From Allium sativum (Eukaryota > Streptophyta > Magnoliopsida > Asparagales > Amaryllidaceae): 64,000 nt of DNA. Both the position numbers and the translations under genes were made by a program. The stretch covers positions 29,402,688 to 29,466,687 of the forward strand of contig JASFAX010000020.1 of the NCBI GenBank assembly GCA_030737875.1. The letters are read 5' to 3'. The notes under the pieces were generated by a model. The model had not been told where the DNA came from. It ran no database searches and saw only the letters and a list, made by a program, of their open reading frames with translations. Positions 19,665-31,990 of this stretch are shown here, in pieces; positions within the stretch are counted from its first letter, which is position 1; every line of letters starts with the position of its first letter.

Positions 19665-19850
19665 CGATTTGAATTCAATTCAATTTGAATTCATTTTGTA
19701 TTCAATTCATTTCGAATTCATTTTCTTTTCAATTCAATTCGAATTCATTTTCTTTTCAATTCAATTCGAATTCATTTTATATTCAATTCAATTCGAATTC
19801 ATTTTACCTTCAATTCAATTTGAATTCATTTTTTTTTCAATTCAATTCTT
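19665..19850. repeat. ~27-bp minisatellite with GAATTC palindromes
   Basis: About seven units of consensus ttcaattcaattcgaattc followed by attttctt. Each unit holds the palindrome GAATTC. The plus-strand frame through it (repeating F-E-F-I-x-x-S-I) is a consequence of the 27-bp period being a multiple of three, not a gene. Confidence 0.85.
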
Positions 19851-19922
19851 AAATCTCTTTTCAATATTCATTATAAAAACGAACATAATCGATATAAATA
19901 TCGTTCGCGTCAAAATAGCGCA

Positions 19923-20934
19923 TCTCTAATCAACACGGCTTTATATTTTTCAATAACTTTGTTATTATGTTCAACAAATGAATATTTATTCTATTCAACA
20001 CATGAATCTATATTTCTTTCAACACATGACCAATCTCAACAAATGAGTACTGTCAAGATGTGACTATTTTTGTTATTTAATATATTTTATAAAATTATGA
20101 TTTCTATCGTTTAATTTTTAATCAAACCCTAACCGTAAATTAGCAAGAGAGCAATTCCCTAAATATTAACCCCGAAGGCCGAAACCAACATCAGATCGAT
20201 ACCCAGGAAACCACTCACCTTATCTATTTTCCAGCTAGTTTCAAATTTCATATATGATAAAGATGTAAATTTTATTGTTAAAATTTTTAGTTCAACACAT
20301 GAATCTATATTTCTTCCAACACATGACTAATATCAACACATGAGTACTTTCAACACATAAATCTTTATTTTATAGTATTCTTTATTTTACCAATTGGAAT
20401 GAGGCCCAATCAATTACCATATAATGTTAATTATATGGATTCCATACAACACATGTATATAATAGCAACGATAAATAATCAACCATCATCCAAAGTGCAC
20501 CACACAACTGCATGAACATTAAGTATAAATAATTAACGCTTACGCAGTCTGTCGACCAGTCGATCGACATACAACTAAATAATTGGGATTAGTGTATGCC
20601 AAATATCATTCCAACACCTGTGTGGGGTTTCAATCCACAAATACTGAATGTTATTTGTGCAGTCGGGCAACGTGTAAAATTTATCGTCCCAATTAATATC
20701 CAACAAATAGGTGTACATAAACAAACCATCCGGTTTGTAAATGAATATTTATTTATTCACATTCGCGTTAATTTTTTTATTTTTAACGATAAAATATTTT
20801 TAACTATATAAATATTTTATTTTATTTCACATCACACAATCAATTTTCATTACAACAAACAATCAAACATACAAGTCATTCATGGTCTGTGGACGACGGG
20901 CGTCAGGTGCTACTAAACACCGTCTGCATCCTAG
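19923..20934 (+). mobile_element. Candidate non-autonomous Helitron
   Basis: Candidate 3' end CTAG (20931-20934) is followed by T and preceded by a short GGTG/CACC stem whose right arm ends about 9 bases before CTAG, matching plant Helitron ends. A candidate 5' end TC at 19923 follows an A, fitting A|T insertion. The interior has repeated 'caacacatga' words (near 19995, 20025, 20285, 20335). The 5' end is chosen only because it fits the rule; it may be wrong. Confidence 0.3.
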
Positions 20935-21068
20935 TATATATTTTTAACTAGAAAACAAGATTAAAAGTGAGGAGTTCTCACCGACTATCTAAACCAACGC
21001 CACGACTCTTCATATGTAGAAATCTTCGCCGTGCTCGCCTTCTATCACTTTCGTTGCCCGTAACCACT

Positions 21069-21556
21069 ACATATATAAAAATCACATTTTTATATTGTTT
21101 CTATATATATAAAAATCACATTTTTATATCTATGCTATATGAATAAAAATTCTATTTTTATATCGCTACTATATAGATAAAAATTCTATTTTTACACCGC
21201 TACTATATAGATAAAAATTCTATTTTTACACAGTTACTATATAGATAAAAATTCTATTTTTACAACGGTGTTCATATAATAAAGATTACATTTTTCCCTC
21301 GCCATTCTCTATATAAAAATTTTATTTTTATATCGCTTTCCAATAAAGATTATATTTTTATAATGCTCCTTCCTATATAAAAATTATATTTTTATATCTA
21401 CTTCTAATATAAAGAACGAATTTTTAATAATTCTATAATATAAAAATCATATTTTTACATTGTTACTTCTATAAAGATCACATCTTTATTACTCTACATT
21501 ATATAAAATCATATTTTTATTCTTTCTATGATATAAAAATCATATTTTTATATAAT
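21069..21556. repeat. AT-rich degenerate tandem array with hairpin units
   Basis: Roughly a dozen diverged 35-40-bp units. The clearest (21140-21260) repeat 'ctactatatagataaaaat' followed by 'tctatttttacac'. TAAAAAT-TCT-ATTTTTA within a unit is a perfect inverted repeat. Confidence 0.8.
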
Positions 21557-21557
21557 T

Positions 21558-21772
21558 AAAAACCACTTCTTTATATAATTAAAAGTCACGTCTTTAACCA
21601 ATTAAAAATCTCGTCTTTATATAATTAAAAATCACGTCTTTAACCAATTAAAATCTCGTCTTTATATAATTAAAAATCACGCCTTTAACCAATTAAAAAT
21701 CTCGTCTTTATATAATTAAAAATCACGTCTTTAACCAATTAAAAATCTCGTCTTTATATAATTAAAAATCAA
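21558..21772. repeat. ~46-bp tandem array, AT-rich
   Basis: Four to five copies of 'ataattaaaaatcacgtc' followed by 'tttaaccaattaaaaatctcgtcttt'. Neighbouring half-units are themselves alike (tcacgtcttt / tctcgtcttt), suggesting an older ~23-bp repeat. Units are adjacent without spacers, so not a CRISPR array. Confidence 0.88.
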
Positions 21773-21889
21773 TTCTTTCTTCGTATTAAAAATCCTAACT
21801 TTGCATGTTATTTATAATGAAAATTTTAATTAAAATAAATGTTAATAAAAACTTACTATTTCCTTGTAGAAAATCGGATCACTGCTAAA

Positions 21890-22330
21890 TAGGGGGGAGT
21901 ACACGTTGCCTTTGGAGGGGGGTCAGGTCGTCAGGGCTTCTCTGGTCATCGGCGCAGCTTGGGTGGGCTAATGGTGGTGGTGCCATGGCCATGGCGGCGG
22001 ATTCTCTTCAGTTCCAGCCAGGGTCTCATGGATCTCGGGTTTTGGGAGGGGGAAGAACGTCGAGGTGGAGGTGAACTGAGGGGGGGGGGTGGCGCTGTTG
22101 TCGGGGTTGGTGAAGCGGAGCGGTGGTAGGGCGGAGTGCTTGCGGTGGTGGGCGCCTCCAAAGGCGTGACGGTGGCTTCAGAAGGGAGGTTCTCGAGTGG
22201 GGTGGGGGAACGTGGATGAGGGAGATGGAGGCAGTGGCTCCGCCGCTGGGGGCGTTGTCGATCGTCAGAGTGGGCGACGGGGTCGGTAGCATGATGAACG
22301 GGGTGGGGGGGAGAGGTGGGTAACGCGGTC
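21890..22330. other. G-rich block within LTR-C
   Basis: A sharp switch from AT-rich to G-rich composition on the plus strand, with overlapping frames on both strands rich in proline/serine or glycine. I recognise no domain, and frames overlap in several registers as expected from biased composition. It may be the transcribed leader of the LTR or a captured gene fragment; the sequence does not decide. Confidence 0.35.
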
Positions 22331-23317
22331 GATTTATGGTTTATATTTCTTTTTCTTTTATTTCTTCCGAACGAAAAGGTGGAGGGAGAGAAAGGATTGA
22401 GGGGGGGGCTTTATATAAATATATATATTTTATTATTAAATTAATGCTAAAAAGCAACTTTTATTTTCGACCTCTAAACTAGACCCACGGCCAGTCATCC
22501 ATAGCTAATTACCCTCATTCCGAACGCAATGGGATATGTATCGTAGGCTGATTCGCTCGTTTCAATCAGTTTTCGTCAAAATCAAAATATAACTCTATAT
22601 ATTGAATTTGAATGCACATTTCAATCTACTGGGGTCCCATACGAACTCTAAAAATTTCCGAAAAATATTTTCTAACTTCGTATTGATGATACGGTCCTAA
22701 CAAAATTAATTTCGTCCAGTTCCTAGACCGTTTGAAAAATGACCATTTTCTAGTCGATTAAAATCAACTAAAACTGATCAAACGTGTTTTCCTTTGCCAC
22801 GCTCACATATTGATTCAAAAAATTACGAATTTTGGAATCAAGCAAAAATTTGACATTCCGGATCCAACAAAAGTGGTTTCGTCGAATTCCGAGGTCATTT
22901 GCAAAATTCCCATTTTTAAGGGCTAGAAATTCCATAGCGACTATTTTGAATCTTCAACTGGACATAACTTTTGATTTCCGCTATGAAATTTCAACTTCTC
23001 GGATTCATTGGAAATATATTCTCAATTAAATTCAAATATTTTGGTTTCACTAAAATCCGGTTTATTTTGCACCCGGTACATTCATTTGAATTTTGAAATC
23101 GAAATATCAAACTACCGCGCCATTTTCAATTCCTTTTATAATTTTAAATAAAAAAATTATGTTCTATCGATGATCCGAATAAATATATACTTCTATTTCT
23201 ATTCAAAATATATTTCTCGTTGCTATTATTTAAAATAATCTATTTTAAGTATTCAAAATTCATCCAAAATTGCCAAAATAAAAATTTTAAGTTGGCTCGC
23301 ATTTCCAGGTTATTACA

Positions 23318-24712
23318 TTACCCCCGTTGTACATTCGCAAAATTACATAGAATGTTAAGCTCGATATTTTAGCCTAACTTATAAAAAAAAGAGGGGAAAA
23401 GAGGAACTTTGCAACATTCCAACATCATACAAAAGTATGGATCTAACTACACATATGTCACATGGATTTGGCATAGAACAATATACTTTTAACTATGAAC
23501 TTGCAAATTTGATCTATGCAACATGAACCAAAAGCATATGAATTCAAATAAAACAATACAAGTTAAACTTGGCATGTATGGTGAACTTGCAAATTAGATC
23601 TATCATAAAGGCATATGGATGTAACATATAAAGTTGTAGATCTAAACATATAAGGTCATAGATCTAAACATGTATGCATAATGGCTCTAAACAATTAGGC
23701 ATAAACGACGTGACTTAGCCTAAAACTTGTATGTATCATAATATCACCAAACTTACATATGATAATTTCATTCCCAAATTCCTATACAACATCATAGGTT
23801 TACTCACCAATTTCCATAGAACATGATAGGTTCGATAGACCACAATAGTTCATAGGCATATATGATAGAATAGACATGAATAAACATGAATCACCATCAC
23901 ATACAACTTGACACAATTATATTTTACAATTCATTACAAATGATGTCGTTAATTTATTCACATCTGAAAGATAACTAAACTTACAATCAAAAGGAAAAAC
24001 TTGATTTCAGGGATCTGTATTCTGAAACTGAATTGCTCGCCGTTGACGTAGATCATTGAATTCTCTTAGTTGAATTAGATTATTTTTTATTTGATTTTGA
24101 TGTAGCTTTTATCTTGCCTTTGAGTTGAAAGAGATGACGACATGACGGCTCTAGGAATATTTTTGTTGGCTTAGGGTTTAGATTTAGGTTGCTTATATAG
24201 AATTTTGATTTAATAGGAACCGTCAGATTAACGTAGAGCAAATCAAAGCCATTCAGACAAGACAGAATAGCCATATCAGCCCTAATGACTCAGCAAGGAG
24301 TCCATCAGAACCACTCAGATGCCACATCTTCTTTAAAGCGAATCGGCCCACGGGTTGACAGCCAAACACCCTAAATCAACATCTAGTCGACCCAGCAGTG
24401 TTTGGGACGACCTCAAAAATGGGCTGGTTCGGTTATTCCCCTTTCCGATTCGCTGTTTTTAACTTTTTTTGCATATTTATTTATTTAATTTTTATATATA
24501 TATCTATATATATATATTTCTCATATGCATACAAACTTCAAGGCTTAATCTTCTTCATAAGGTATCTGTTTTATGCAAACCAAATGTCTATCTTGACCGA
24601 AATTTTGAAATAAACGTAATAGCGCAACCCATTTCACTTAATTCTTCTTCTAAAAATAAAGTGTTCTTGAATTTGTTGATTTTTATATTCTCAGAAAATT
24701 CGGGGTGTTACA
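23318..24712 (-). mobile_element. 3' LTR of the family-B element (partial)
   Basis: Closely similar to about 29745-31140 (for example 'cccgttgta.. ttcgcaaaattac', 'caagttaaac', 'tttggcatagaacaa'). It ends 'attcggggtgttaca' at 24712 next to a polypurine tract, which fixes minus orientation. Its remaining left part is missing at the LTR-C junction. Confidence 0.8.
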
Positions 24713-24730
24713 TTCTCCCCTCCTTAAAGG
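24713..24730 (-). promoter_or_regulatory. Polypurine tract of the family-B element
   Basis: Minus strand CCTTTAAGGAGGGGAGAA directly before the LTR start TGTAACACCCC; preceded by 'cggggacgaaat', a common sequence at this place in plant gypsy elements. Confidence 0.85.
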
Positions 24731-26902
24731 ATTTCGTCCCCGAAATCTTCAAGTTAAGAAGAATGCATCCTAACATCCAATCATCCATCTACTCATCCAT
24801 CATCCACTAACATCCATTTTCCTTAAAAGACTTCTAGTTCCATATGAACATATGCAGAGTGCGTGTATATGTCTCTTATCTAGTGCAAAATCATGCGGTC
24901 TACTGATCCAGTTGACCTCCTTAAAGCGAATCATGAGAGTGTCATGCGTCCAATATGTATGCAAATATCCCTAATCATGTAAATCCTATATGTGTGCATA
25001 TTCCCTCATCCATATGCAACATCCATATAATAACACATCAAGTTTCAATCTGTTTACAAATACATTCATATGCATATGCAATATGAAAGTGATTGAGCCG
25101 ATCAAGTGCCTAATGTGTGTATATGCATCCACGAGCAACCACTAACAAGCACTTGCAACCACTTGCAACCATCAATCATAACATGTCTCAAATACATGTT
25201 TTCATCCATTGGCTTCTACCTAAGGATCGGGTATAGGACCGAGAGGATATACTTAAAAGATAAAGACTAGCATGCAAATAAATATTACAGAAAAAGGAGG
25301 AATCAAGGATATACCCTCAAAAAGGGTATGATGTGCATATCTAGTCTTCGGTCTTCTAAGTCGCATCTTCTTTGAGCTTCACTCCACTGTACCCACTAGT
25401 AAAGATAGGATCTCGATCATTTGCAATGCTAGAGGGTATCCAATGTTGACGAACTATCTTTCCAAGATAAACAGAAGTTAACCATGATACCAAATGTATA
25501 TACTAAGATGATTAAAGGCCTCTCTTCTACTTAGCTTATCCCTCATGTCACAAATATGAGGGTTGATATCTCTCACGCAAGCCATCCTAGTCGAACTTGG
25601 CATCCCTCAAGTACAAGCCCCAAAGGCCTAAACCAATATCAGACAAGCACCCAAGGAATACCTCCTCTGAATTTGGATGATTTATGTGAGATGATACTAG
25701 TAATACAACCAAACGATTGAGCACTTAACCGACTCTGGCTATCCTCGCCAATCCTGCTCCAAAACTATCGTTGATCGCATAACTGGCTTTGCATTGTCAA
25801 CTAGATATATGCGGAAGTCTATCTCGAGTTTTTAGGGGGAATACCCCTAACCTTAATCAAAAAAAACATCTTCGTACTCATGGACTACTCTAACGGATTG
25901 AAAATCGTCCATAAATACATAAAGTGATTCTATGTAGCTAAGACAAACTGATCCCTTAGGATCGCACGAAATTTCGAGGTATTTCCGAGGCAAGTCGAAA
26001 GTCCAACTATCATCCTTTCACAACTACTAGCTAACTAATCCATGCCTAGAATCAACCCATAGCCCATGAAACCAAAAACATAAGTATCTCAAATCCTTAC
26101 AAACCAAAGATAAATGGGCCGAACCACAAATTGGGCTTGAGACAATAATGGGATCGTCTACTATACAAACTCAAGGGTGCAGAGAGTCAAATATGGAAGC
26201 AGATACAAAGGAATGCGAAGCGCAAAAATCAAAAAGAGTACTAGCAGGATGATCAAGAAGAAAAACTAAACATTTCAACAAAAACCTTACTACCTCTCTC
26301 TCCGGTATGTTGGTGGTGAGAGCATGCACTTGCCTTCCAGAAAATCGTGTCTTTTGTTCTTGCCCTTAATTATATGACCCGTTATACCAAAATAAAGATA
26401 CTTCCTCTTATTTTAGGTTTTACTATTCTTTTCTCCCATCCTTTGTGAACCAAGTCCATATCCATGAGTTATTCATCCTTGTGTTGTGCTCCTTAGACAA
26501 ACTCCCTCATTCTCATCTTTGCCATCCTTGTGTAACTTTTTGACAGGTCTCTCGAAAGCTGCCTCCATCGCACGTAGAATCCTACAAAGCTTGAAAGAAA
26601 ATTAGCCGTAGGTGAAACTACTACGGGTATAAATGGAAGTTGGGCACTTGTTTGCCCTTTGACAAGTGTCGTAGTCTCGTCGAGCCTGCGGAACCATGTC
26701 GCGATGAGGCTACCTCCCAGAAAGCCAGGAGCCTTAGAGACTCAGGAAAGAAGGAAACAAGGATTCAAACAGAGGATAAAAAAGATAGTGTATATGGCTT
26801 TGGGGAATATGCCTTTAAAACAAAACTTTACTTTTGAAAATGCTTCTTTTAAAATCGTTTCGAAAATAATTTTTCAAATCTTTTTTTTTTTTGATCCGGT
26901 AA
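24731..26902 (-). pseudogene. Decayed gypsy gag-protease interior of the family-B element
   Basis: No intact frame. On the minus strand a degenerate zinc knuckle is visible near 26345-26395 ('YFGITGHIIKGKN', with cysteines lost), and a protease-end motif near 26050-26080 ('MGYGLILGMD' followed by a stop where W is usual), as in gypsy pol 'F.D.ILGMDWL'. The whole interior is only ~2.2 kb, and I see no RT, RNase H or integrase, so the element is a deletion derivative dependent on others for movement. Confidence 0.6.
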
Positions 26903-26920
26903 CCTTCAGCTCTGATACCA
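26903..26920 (-). promoter_or_regulatory. iMet-type primer-binding site of the family-B element
   Basis: Minus strand TGGTATCAGAGCTGAAGG lies two bases from the end of the 5' LTR (26923). Confidence 0.85.
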
Positions 26921-28049
26921 AGTGAAACACCCCACCTCCGTTAAGGTCACTCACATAGGGGATGCCTTAACTTCGGTGGAACATTATAGGTAAAAGATGC
27001 AGATAAATTACTAGACATACAAATAAAGCAGCGGAAAATAAAGTCATTTTATAAATAAATTAATTCAGTCAAGCTTTTACAACAATTTCCTCAATCATAC
27101 TTAAATGTAATACATAGAACTTCTGTCTTGATTTAAAAACTTCCAAGAATAAAAGAAGCATAAAAACAATGATATTCCCCGATAAAGCATGACCCAGCTA
27201 TAGCAGTGGAAGAGAGAGAGAGAGACCAAAGCGATACACCAACTAATCTTCAAACTTGGAAAGAGAAGAGGTCCAAGTTAGGCTGAGCAATTTTCTCCCT
27301 GACTACCTGGGGGTGAAATGGAAGAAAAGAGGCCAAAAAAACTAGGTCACACATAAGTCTGGTAAGTCTAGTGGTCTTTCAGCATGGAAACAAGATAAAG
27401 GATCATGACATGAATAAACCGTAAATAGGACAATGCCATAAAAACAAGGTAACTAAAGACAAGATAAGTGCAAGGTGAACTGAATGTGCTTCTACTTTTT
27501 CTTTGCTTCCCTACTACTCTTTTAATCTGATTTCTATGTTTATCTCTGCACCACCTAACTAGTGTCCCAACTAGTAATCTATGTAAAATGATAATCGTGA
27601 TCCCAACCCCCATAATTGTGGTAGCCTTCAGGTGTACATCTATCGTGAGGATTCCACCTCAATCAGCCTAATTGCCATGAACACGTTAGATGTACCCTTA
27701 CTACCCTATCTATCGGCTCCCTACTTGTATTCATATTCCATGTGCCTATGTCAATCGGCCCTCTCTTGCCTGTAGATACCCTGTGCTGGTCCCACCATAA
27801 GGTGTATCAAACCTTATGAAGCGACCCGACACGATTCAAGATGCACAGTGTATAACTACTAGTACCCATTGCCTGCTTTTCCCACTCCGGAGTACGTGCA
27901 TGCCCATAAACCGTCGGAACCTACACTGACGTACCCCCTGCCGTTGCCTTAACCGCTTCTAATCAGTCCAGTAATCGTGCCTCCACCCTGCCTAGTTTCT
28001 GGGTACCATGATACATCTATGTGGGTTACTACTGAAATGGGTCCCCGTT

Positions 28050-29170
28050 AAAAGGGTTTCCTACTGGTTAAGTTTTGTGGGACTATATTTACTAATATTA
28101 CCCACAAACCGATATGTACTTAATCCTCCCACTGATTCAAGCATGTTTACATAGTGGTTTAGTTTGTGGGCCTATTTGTATTGATATTAGCCACCTACAC
28201 AAGATCCTCTCATTGATTCAAGCATATTCATTTTACGGTTAAGTTTGTAGGCCTATATGTACTGATATTACACATCTATACGAGATGTACATAGCCCTCA
28301 CACTGATTCAGGCATGTTTATTTAATGGTTAAGTTTGTGGGCCTATATTTACCAATATTACCCACCAACCCGATATGTACTTAACCCTCCCACTGATTCA
28401 AGCATGTTTATTTTATGGTTACGTTTTGTGGGCCTATATTTACCAATATTACCCACCAACCAGATATGTACTTAACCCTTCCACTGATTCATGCATGTTG
28501 ATTTAATGGTTAAGTTTTGTGGGCCTATATTTACTAATATTACCCACCAACCCGATATGTACTTTACCCTCCCGCACATTATGCCATATTAGTTAAGTCT
28601 TGTCCACTCATGTTAACTTAACTCACTCATTCATCATGTCATGTTGGTTAAGCATTTTTTTATTAACTTGACCCTCCTTACTTATCATGTTGGATCGGTT
28701 AAGTGTTTCCTATTAACTTAACCTTGTACGTTCATCAAGTTATATTGGTCAAGTGTTTCTTGTTAACTTAACCCCATGTATTCATCTTGTTGTATAGGTT
28801 AAATGTCATCAATCAATTCAAGTTAACTTAACCCACCTACGTGTCATGTTACTGTGGTTAAGTGTTGTCTTCTTGTGTTAACTTAACTCTACTACAAATC
28901 AAGTTATATTGGTTAAGTGCTGCCCTCTTATTTTAACTTAACCTTTCCATAATTCAAGTTATATTGGTTAAGTGTTTCTATATTTACTTAACCTCACTCA
29001 CTTGTCTAATTAACATGTTATAATGGTTAAGTGCTCTAAATTCACTTAACCTCACCCACTTGTCTAATTAACATGTTATAACGGTTAAGTGTTCTAAATT
29101 TACTTAACCTCAACCATCAGTTTAGTTAACATGTTGAATTGGTTAAGTGTTTCCTCAATTGACTTAACCT
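28050..29170. repeat. Expanded array with GGTTAAGT...ACTTAACC units in LTR-B
   Basis: First part (about 28060-28580): about six ~90-bp units with 'ggttaagttt.tgtgggc', 'tattacccac' and 'gatatgtacttaaccctcc'. Second part (about 28590-29170): about eleven shorter units (~50-60 bp) of 'ttggttaagtg' plus ~15 bases plus 'acttaacc'. GGTTAAGT and ACTTAACC are reverse complements, so each short unit can form an 8-bp hairpin. The LTR-B copies at 780-885 and 63725-63850 carry only about two such units. Confidence 0.85.
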
Positions 29171-29199
29171 ACCAATCATGACTTAGATTTATTAAAGCA

Positions 29200-29410
29200 C
29201 CAACCACTCACATTAGACAAGTATTGTTGTGTTCACTGGATGTGTCGGTCGGTTCCGGGCAGTTTTACACCACAACTTAGTCTAACCTCGGGTCCTTTTT
29301 GGGCTCAATGCACTAATCATCCACATTAGACAGGTATTGTTATGGTCACTGGATGTGCCGGTTGGTTCCGGGCAGTTTTACACCACAACTAAGTCTAACA
29401 TCGGGTTAGG
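29200..29410. repeat. Two-unit ~110-bp repeat in LTR-B
   Basis: Two copies of 'cacattagaca.gtattgtt' ... 'ggttccgggcagttttacac', starting near 29207 and 29318. Same position and unit number as at 917-1121. Confidence 0.75.
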
Positions 29411-31140
29411 CATATTCGTCTTTTCTAAATTTACATATTTCTTATTTATGACAAATTCCATATGTAAATTATTCCCAGTTTAATTATGCCATAATTATCC
29501 TTTTAATTATGCTCACAATTAATGGTATACTAAATGTACCATTTCATGAACCAATCTATGCAATGTAATTTTCCATGTTTATCCGACATATTTACATGTA
29601 AATTATAAATCAATTATTGTCATGGTCCACATTCCTTCTAAATCATGTTCAAAATTTTAGGTATATAGATTATACTATTTTCATGCCACTTATCATGCTT
29701 ATGTGTCAAACATGCCAATTACATGTAATTTCATGTTTTCCCCAACATTACTCCCGTTGTATGTTCGCAAAATTACGTAGAATGTTAGGCTCGATACTTT
29801 AACTTAACTTATAAAACAAAAGGAGGAAAAGAGGAACTTTGCAACATTCCAACATCATACAAAAGTATGGATCTAACTACACATATGTCACATGAATTTG
29901 GCATAGAACAATATACTTTTAACTATGAACTTGCAAATTTGATCTATGCAACATGAACCACAAGCATATGAATTTACATAAAACTATACAAGTTAAACTA
30001 GGCATGTAGTGGTGAACTTGCAAATTAGATCTATCTTAAAGGCAAATGGATCTAACATATAATGTTGTAGATCTAAACATATAAGGTCGTAGATCTAAAC
30101 ATGTATGCATAATGGCTCTAAACAATTAGGCATAAAGGACAAGCTTAGCCTAAAACTTGCATGCATCATAATATCACCAAACTTACATATGATAATTTCA
30201 TTCCCAAATTCCTATACAACATAATAGGTTTACTCACCAATTTCCACATAACATGGCAGCTTCGATAGACCACAATAGTTCTTAGGCATATATGATAGAA
30301 TAGACATGAATAAACAAGAATCAGCTTCACATACAACTTGATACAATTCTATTTTACAATTCATTACAAATCATGTATTTAATTTATTTACATCTGAAAG
30401 ATAACTACACTTACAATCAAAAGGAAAAAAATTGATTTCAGGGATCTATATCTGATACTGAATTGCTCACCTTTGATGTTGATCGTTGAATTCTCTTAAT
30501 TGAATTAGATTAGTTTTGATTTGTTTTTAATTTAGCCTCTATCTTTCCTTTGAGTTGAAAGAGATGACGGCGTAATGGCTCTAGGAATATTTTTGTGTGG
30601 CTTAGGGTTAAGATTTGGGTTGCTTATATAGAAGTTTGATTTAATAGGAACCGTCAGATTAACCTAGAGCAAATCGAAGTCATTCAGAAAAGATAGAATA
30701 GCCACATCAGCCCTAATGAATTAGCAAGTAGTCCATAAGAACCAATCAGGATCCACATTTGCCTTAGAGCAAATCGTCCCATGGGTTGACAGTCGAACAC
30801 CCTGAATCAACCCCAAGTCGACCCAGCGGTACTTGGGTCGACCTCAAAAATGGGCCAGTTCGATTATTCCCTCTCCCGATTCACTGTTTTGAACTATTTT
30901 CATATTTATTTCTTTAAATTTTATATATATCTATATATATTTTTCTCATATGCATAAAAACTTCAAGGCTTAATAACTTCTTCATAAGGTATCCGTTTTA
31001 TGCAAACCAAATGTCTATTTTGACAAAAAAAATTGAGATGAACGTAATAGCGCAACCCATTTCACTTAATTCTTCTTCTAAAAATTAAGTGTTCTTTAAT
31101 TTGTTAATTTTTTTACTCTCAGAAAATTCGGGGTGTTACA

Positions 31141-31308
31141 TAACTGGTCTCTAGTCAGCACTCAGAGTAATAAAAAGAGACATAAAACTTTGGATCAGAC
31201 AAAAGTCTAGTATGAGCGATAGCAGGAATATAAAATAGTAACAGGTATAAGTAATCATACCTAAACCTGGCCCTGCAACCAAAGAGTTAGCACAACAAGA
31301 TATACAGT
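31141..31308 (-). mobile_element. Left piece of decayed LTR-A fragment
   Basis: Matches LTR-A (about 42470-42640): 'tctctagtc', 'agagtaataa', 'agacataaaact', 'ggtatgagcgata', 'tgcaaccaaagagttagcac'. The first ~420 bp of LTR-A are missing at the junction with LTR-B (31140). It continues at 35009 after the inserted element. Confidence 0.75.
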
Positions 31309-31988
31309 TGTAACATCCCAAAATTTTGCAATAATTTAAATTATTAATTTTAGAGTGTTTTTGAACAAAATTTATTTTTATATTAAAATTTTAATTTGTT
31401 TATGTTGATTTTAATTATATTTGAAACTTGTATATTGAAATATTTTGATTTATGTAATTTATAATTAAACGCAAAAATTGAAGTATTTTGTTAATCAATA
31501 TGGAATTCATATAAAAATAATTTTTATTCGTGAAATTTATTTGGATTCTAATTTTTATTTGATTTGAGATTTTTAAAACCATTAAATTCAATTTGAGTTA
31601 AGTTTGAATATTTATTTATAAATATTGGAATTTTACATTTTGTGAATTATATCAGAACTCGATAAAATTAATTTTATTTGATCTAGAAGTGTAAATTATT
31701 GTAATATACAAAATTTCGTAGCCGTCGAAATTATAGTTTGATCTTGAGAAATTAAAACACGTCTAAATTTGTATGTAAAATTTAATTATATAGTCGAGCT
31801 TTAGTAGAAATTGTTGAAGACTTTAGAACTGGGCCTTGAAACCTATCTCACTACGCTCAGAAGGCGTCAAAATATATTGTTAGCCTGTAAGCAGGCCTGA
31901 TATGGACTCCAACCCGCTTTTGACTATTTAACACATAAAACGAGGAATTATATTATTATTTTGTTTTTCAAAAATCCAGGATGTGACA
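31309..31988 (+). repeat. 5' LTR of the 3.7-kb element
   Basis: 680 bp, starting TGTAACATCCC and ending GGATGTGACA. Confidence 0.88.
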
Positions 31989-31990
31989 TT

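Larger units (their letters stand above)
18006..23317 (-). mobile_element. Very long LTR (LTR-C), ~5.3 kb, minus orientation
   Basis: On the minus strand it starts TGTAATAACCTGG (23317) and ends GGGCTGTGTCA (18006), directly next to an iMet-type primer site, so it behaves as a 5' LTR of a minus-oriented, probably gypsy, element. Its right end abruptly joins family-B LTR sequence at 23318 that is continuous in the intact B copy, indicating insertion into that LTR. The span includes an (AT)n tract, three AT-rich tandem arrays, a possible Helitron and a G-rich block at 21890-22330. I found no second copy of this LTR in the window, so its unity is inferred from the two ends; nested insertions may inflate its length. 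Confidence 0.5.
26923..31140 (-). mobile_element. 5' LTR of the family-B element, 4218 bp
   Basis: Minus strand starts TGTAACACCCCGAATTTTC (31140) and ends GGTGGGGTGTTTCA (26923) beside the primer site. It is about 1.1 kb longer than expected from the copy at 1-2913 in the region 28050-29170, where a repeat array has expanded. Open frames inside are not conserved between LTR-B copies. Confidence 0.85.

Noticed and set aside
21558..21772. Regularly repeated units resembling a CRISPR array
   Set aside because: Units are contiguous with no unique spacers, the setting is a plant genome, and there are no cas genes.
21946..22323. Pro/Ser-rich and Gly-rich frames on opposite strands
   Set aside because: GC-skewed low-complexity DNA opens several frames at once; no recognisable domain and no conserved counterpart.
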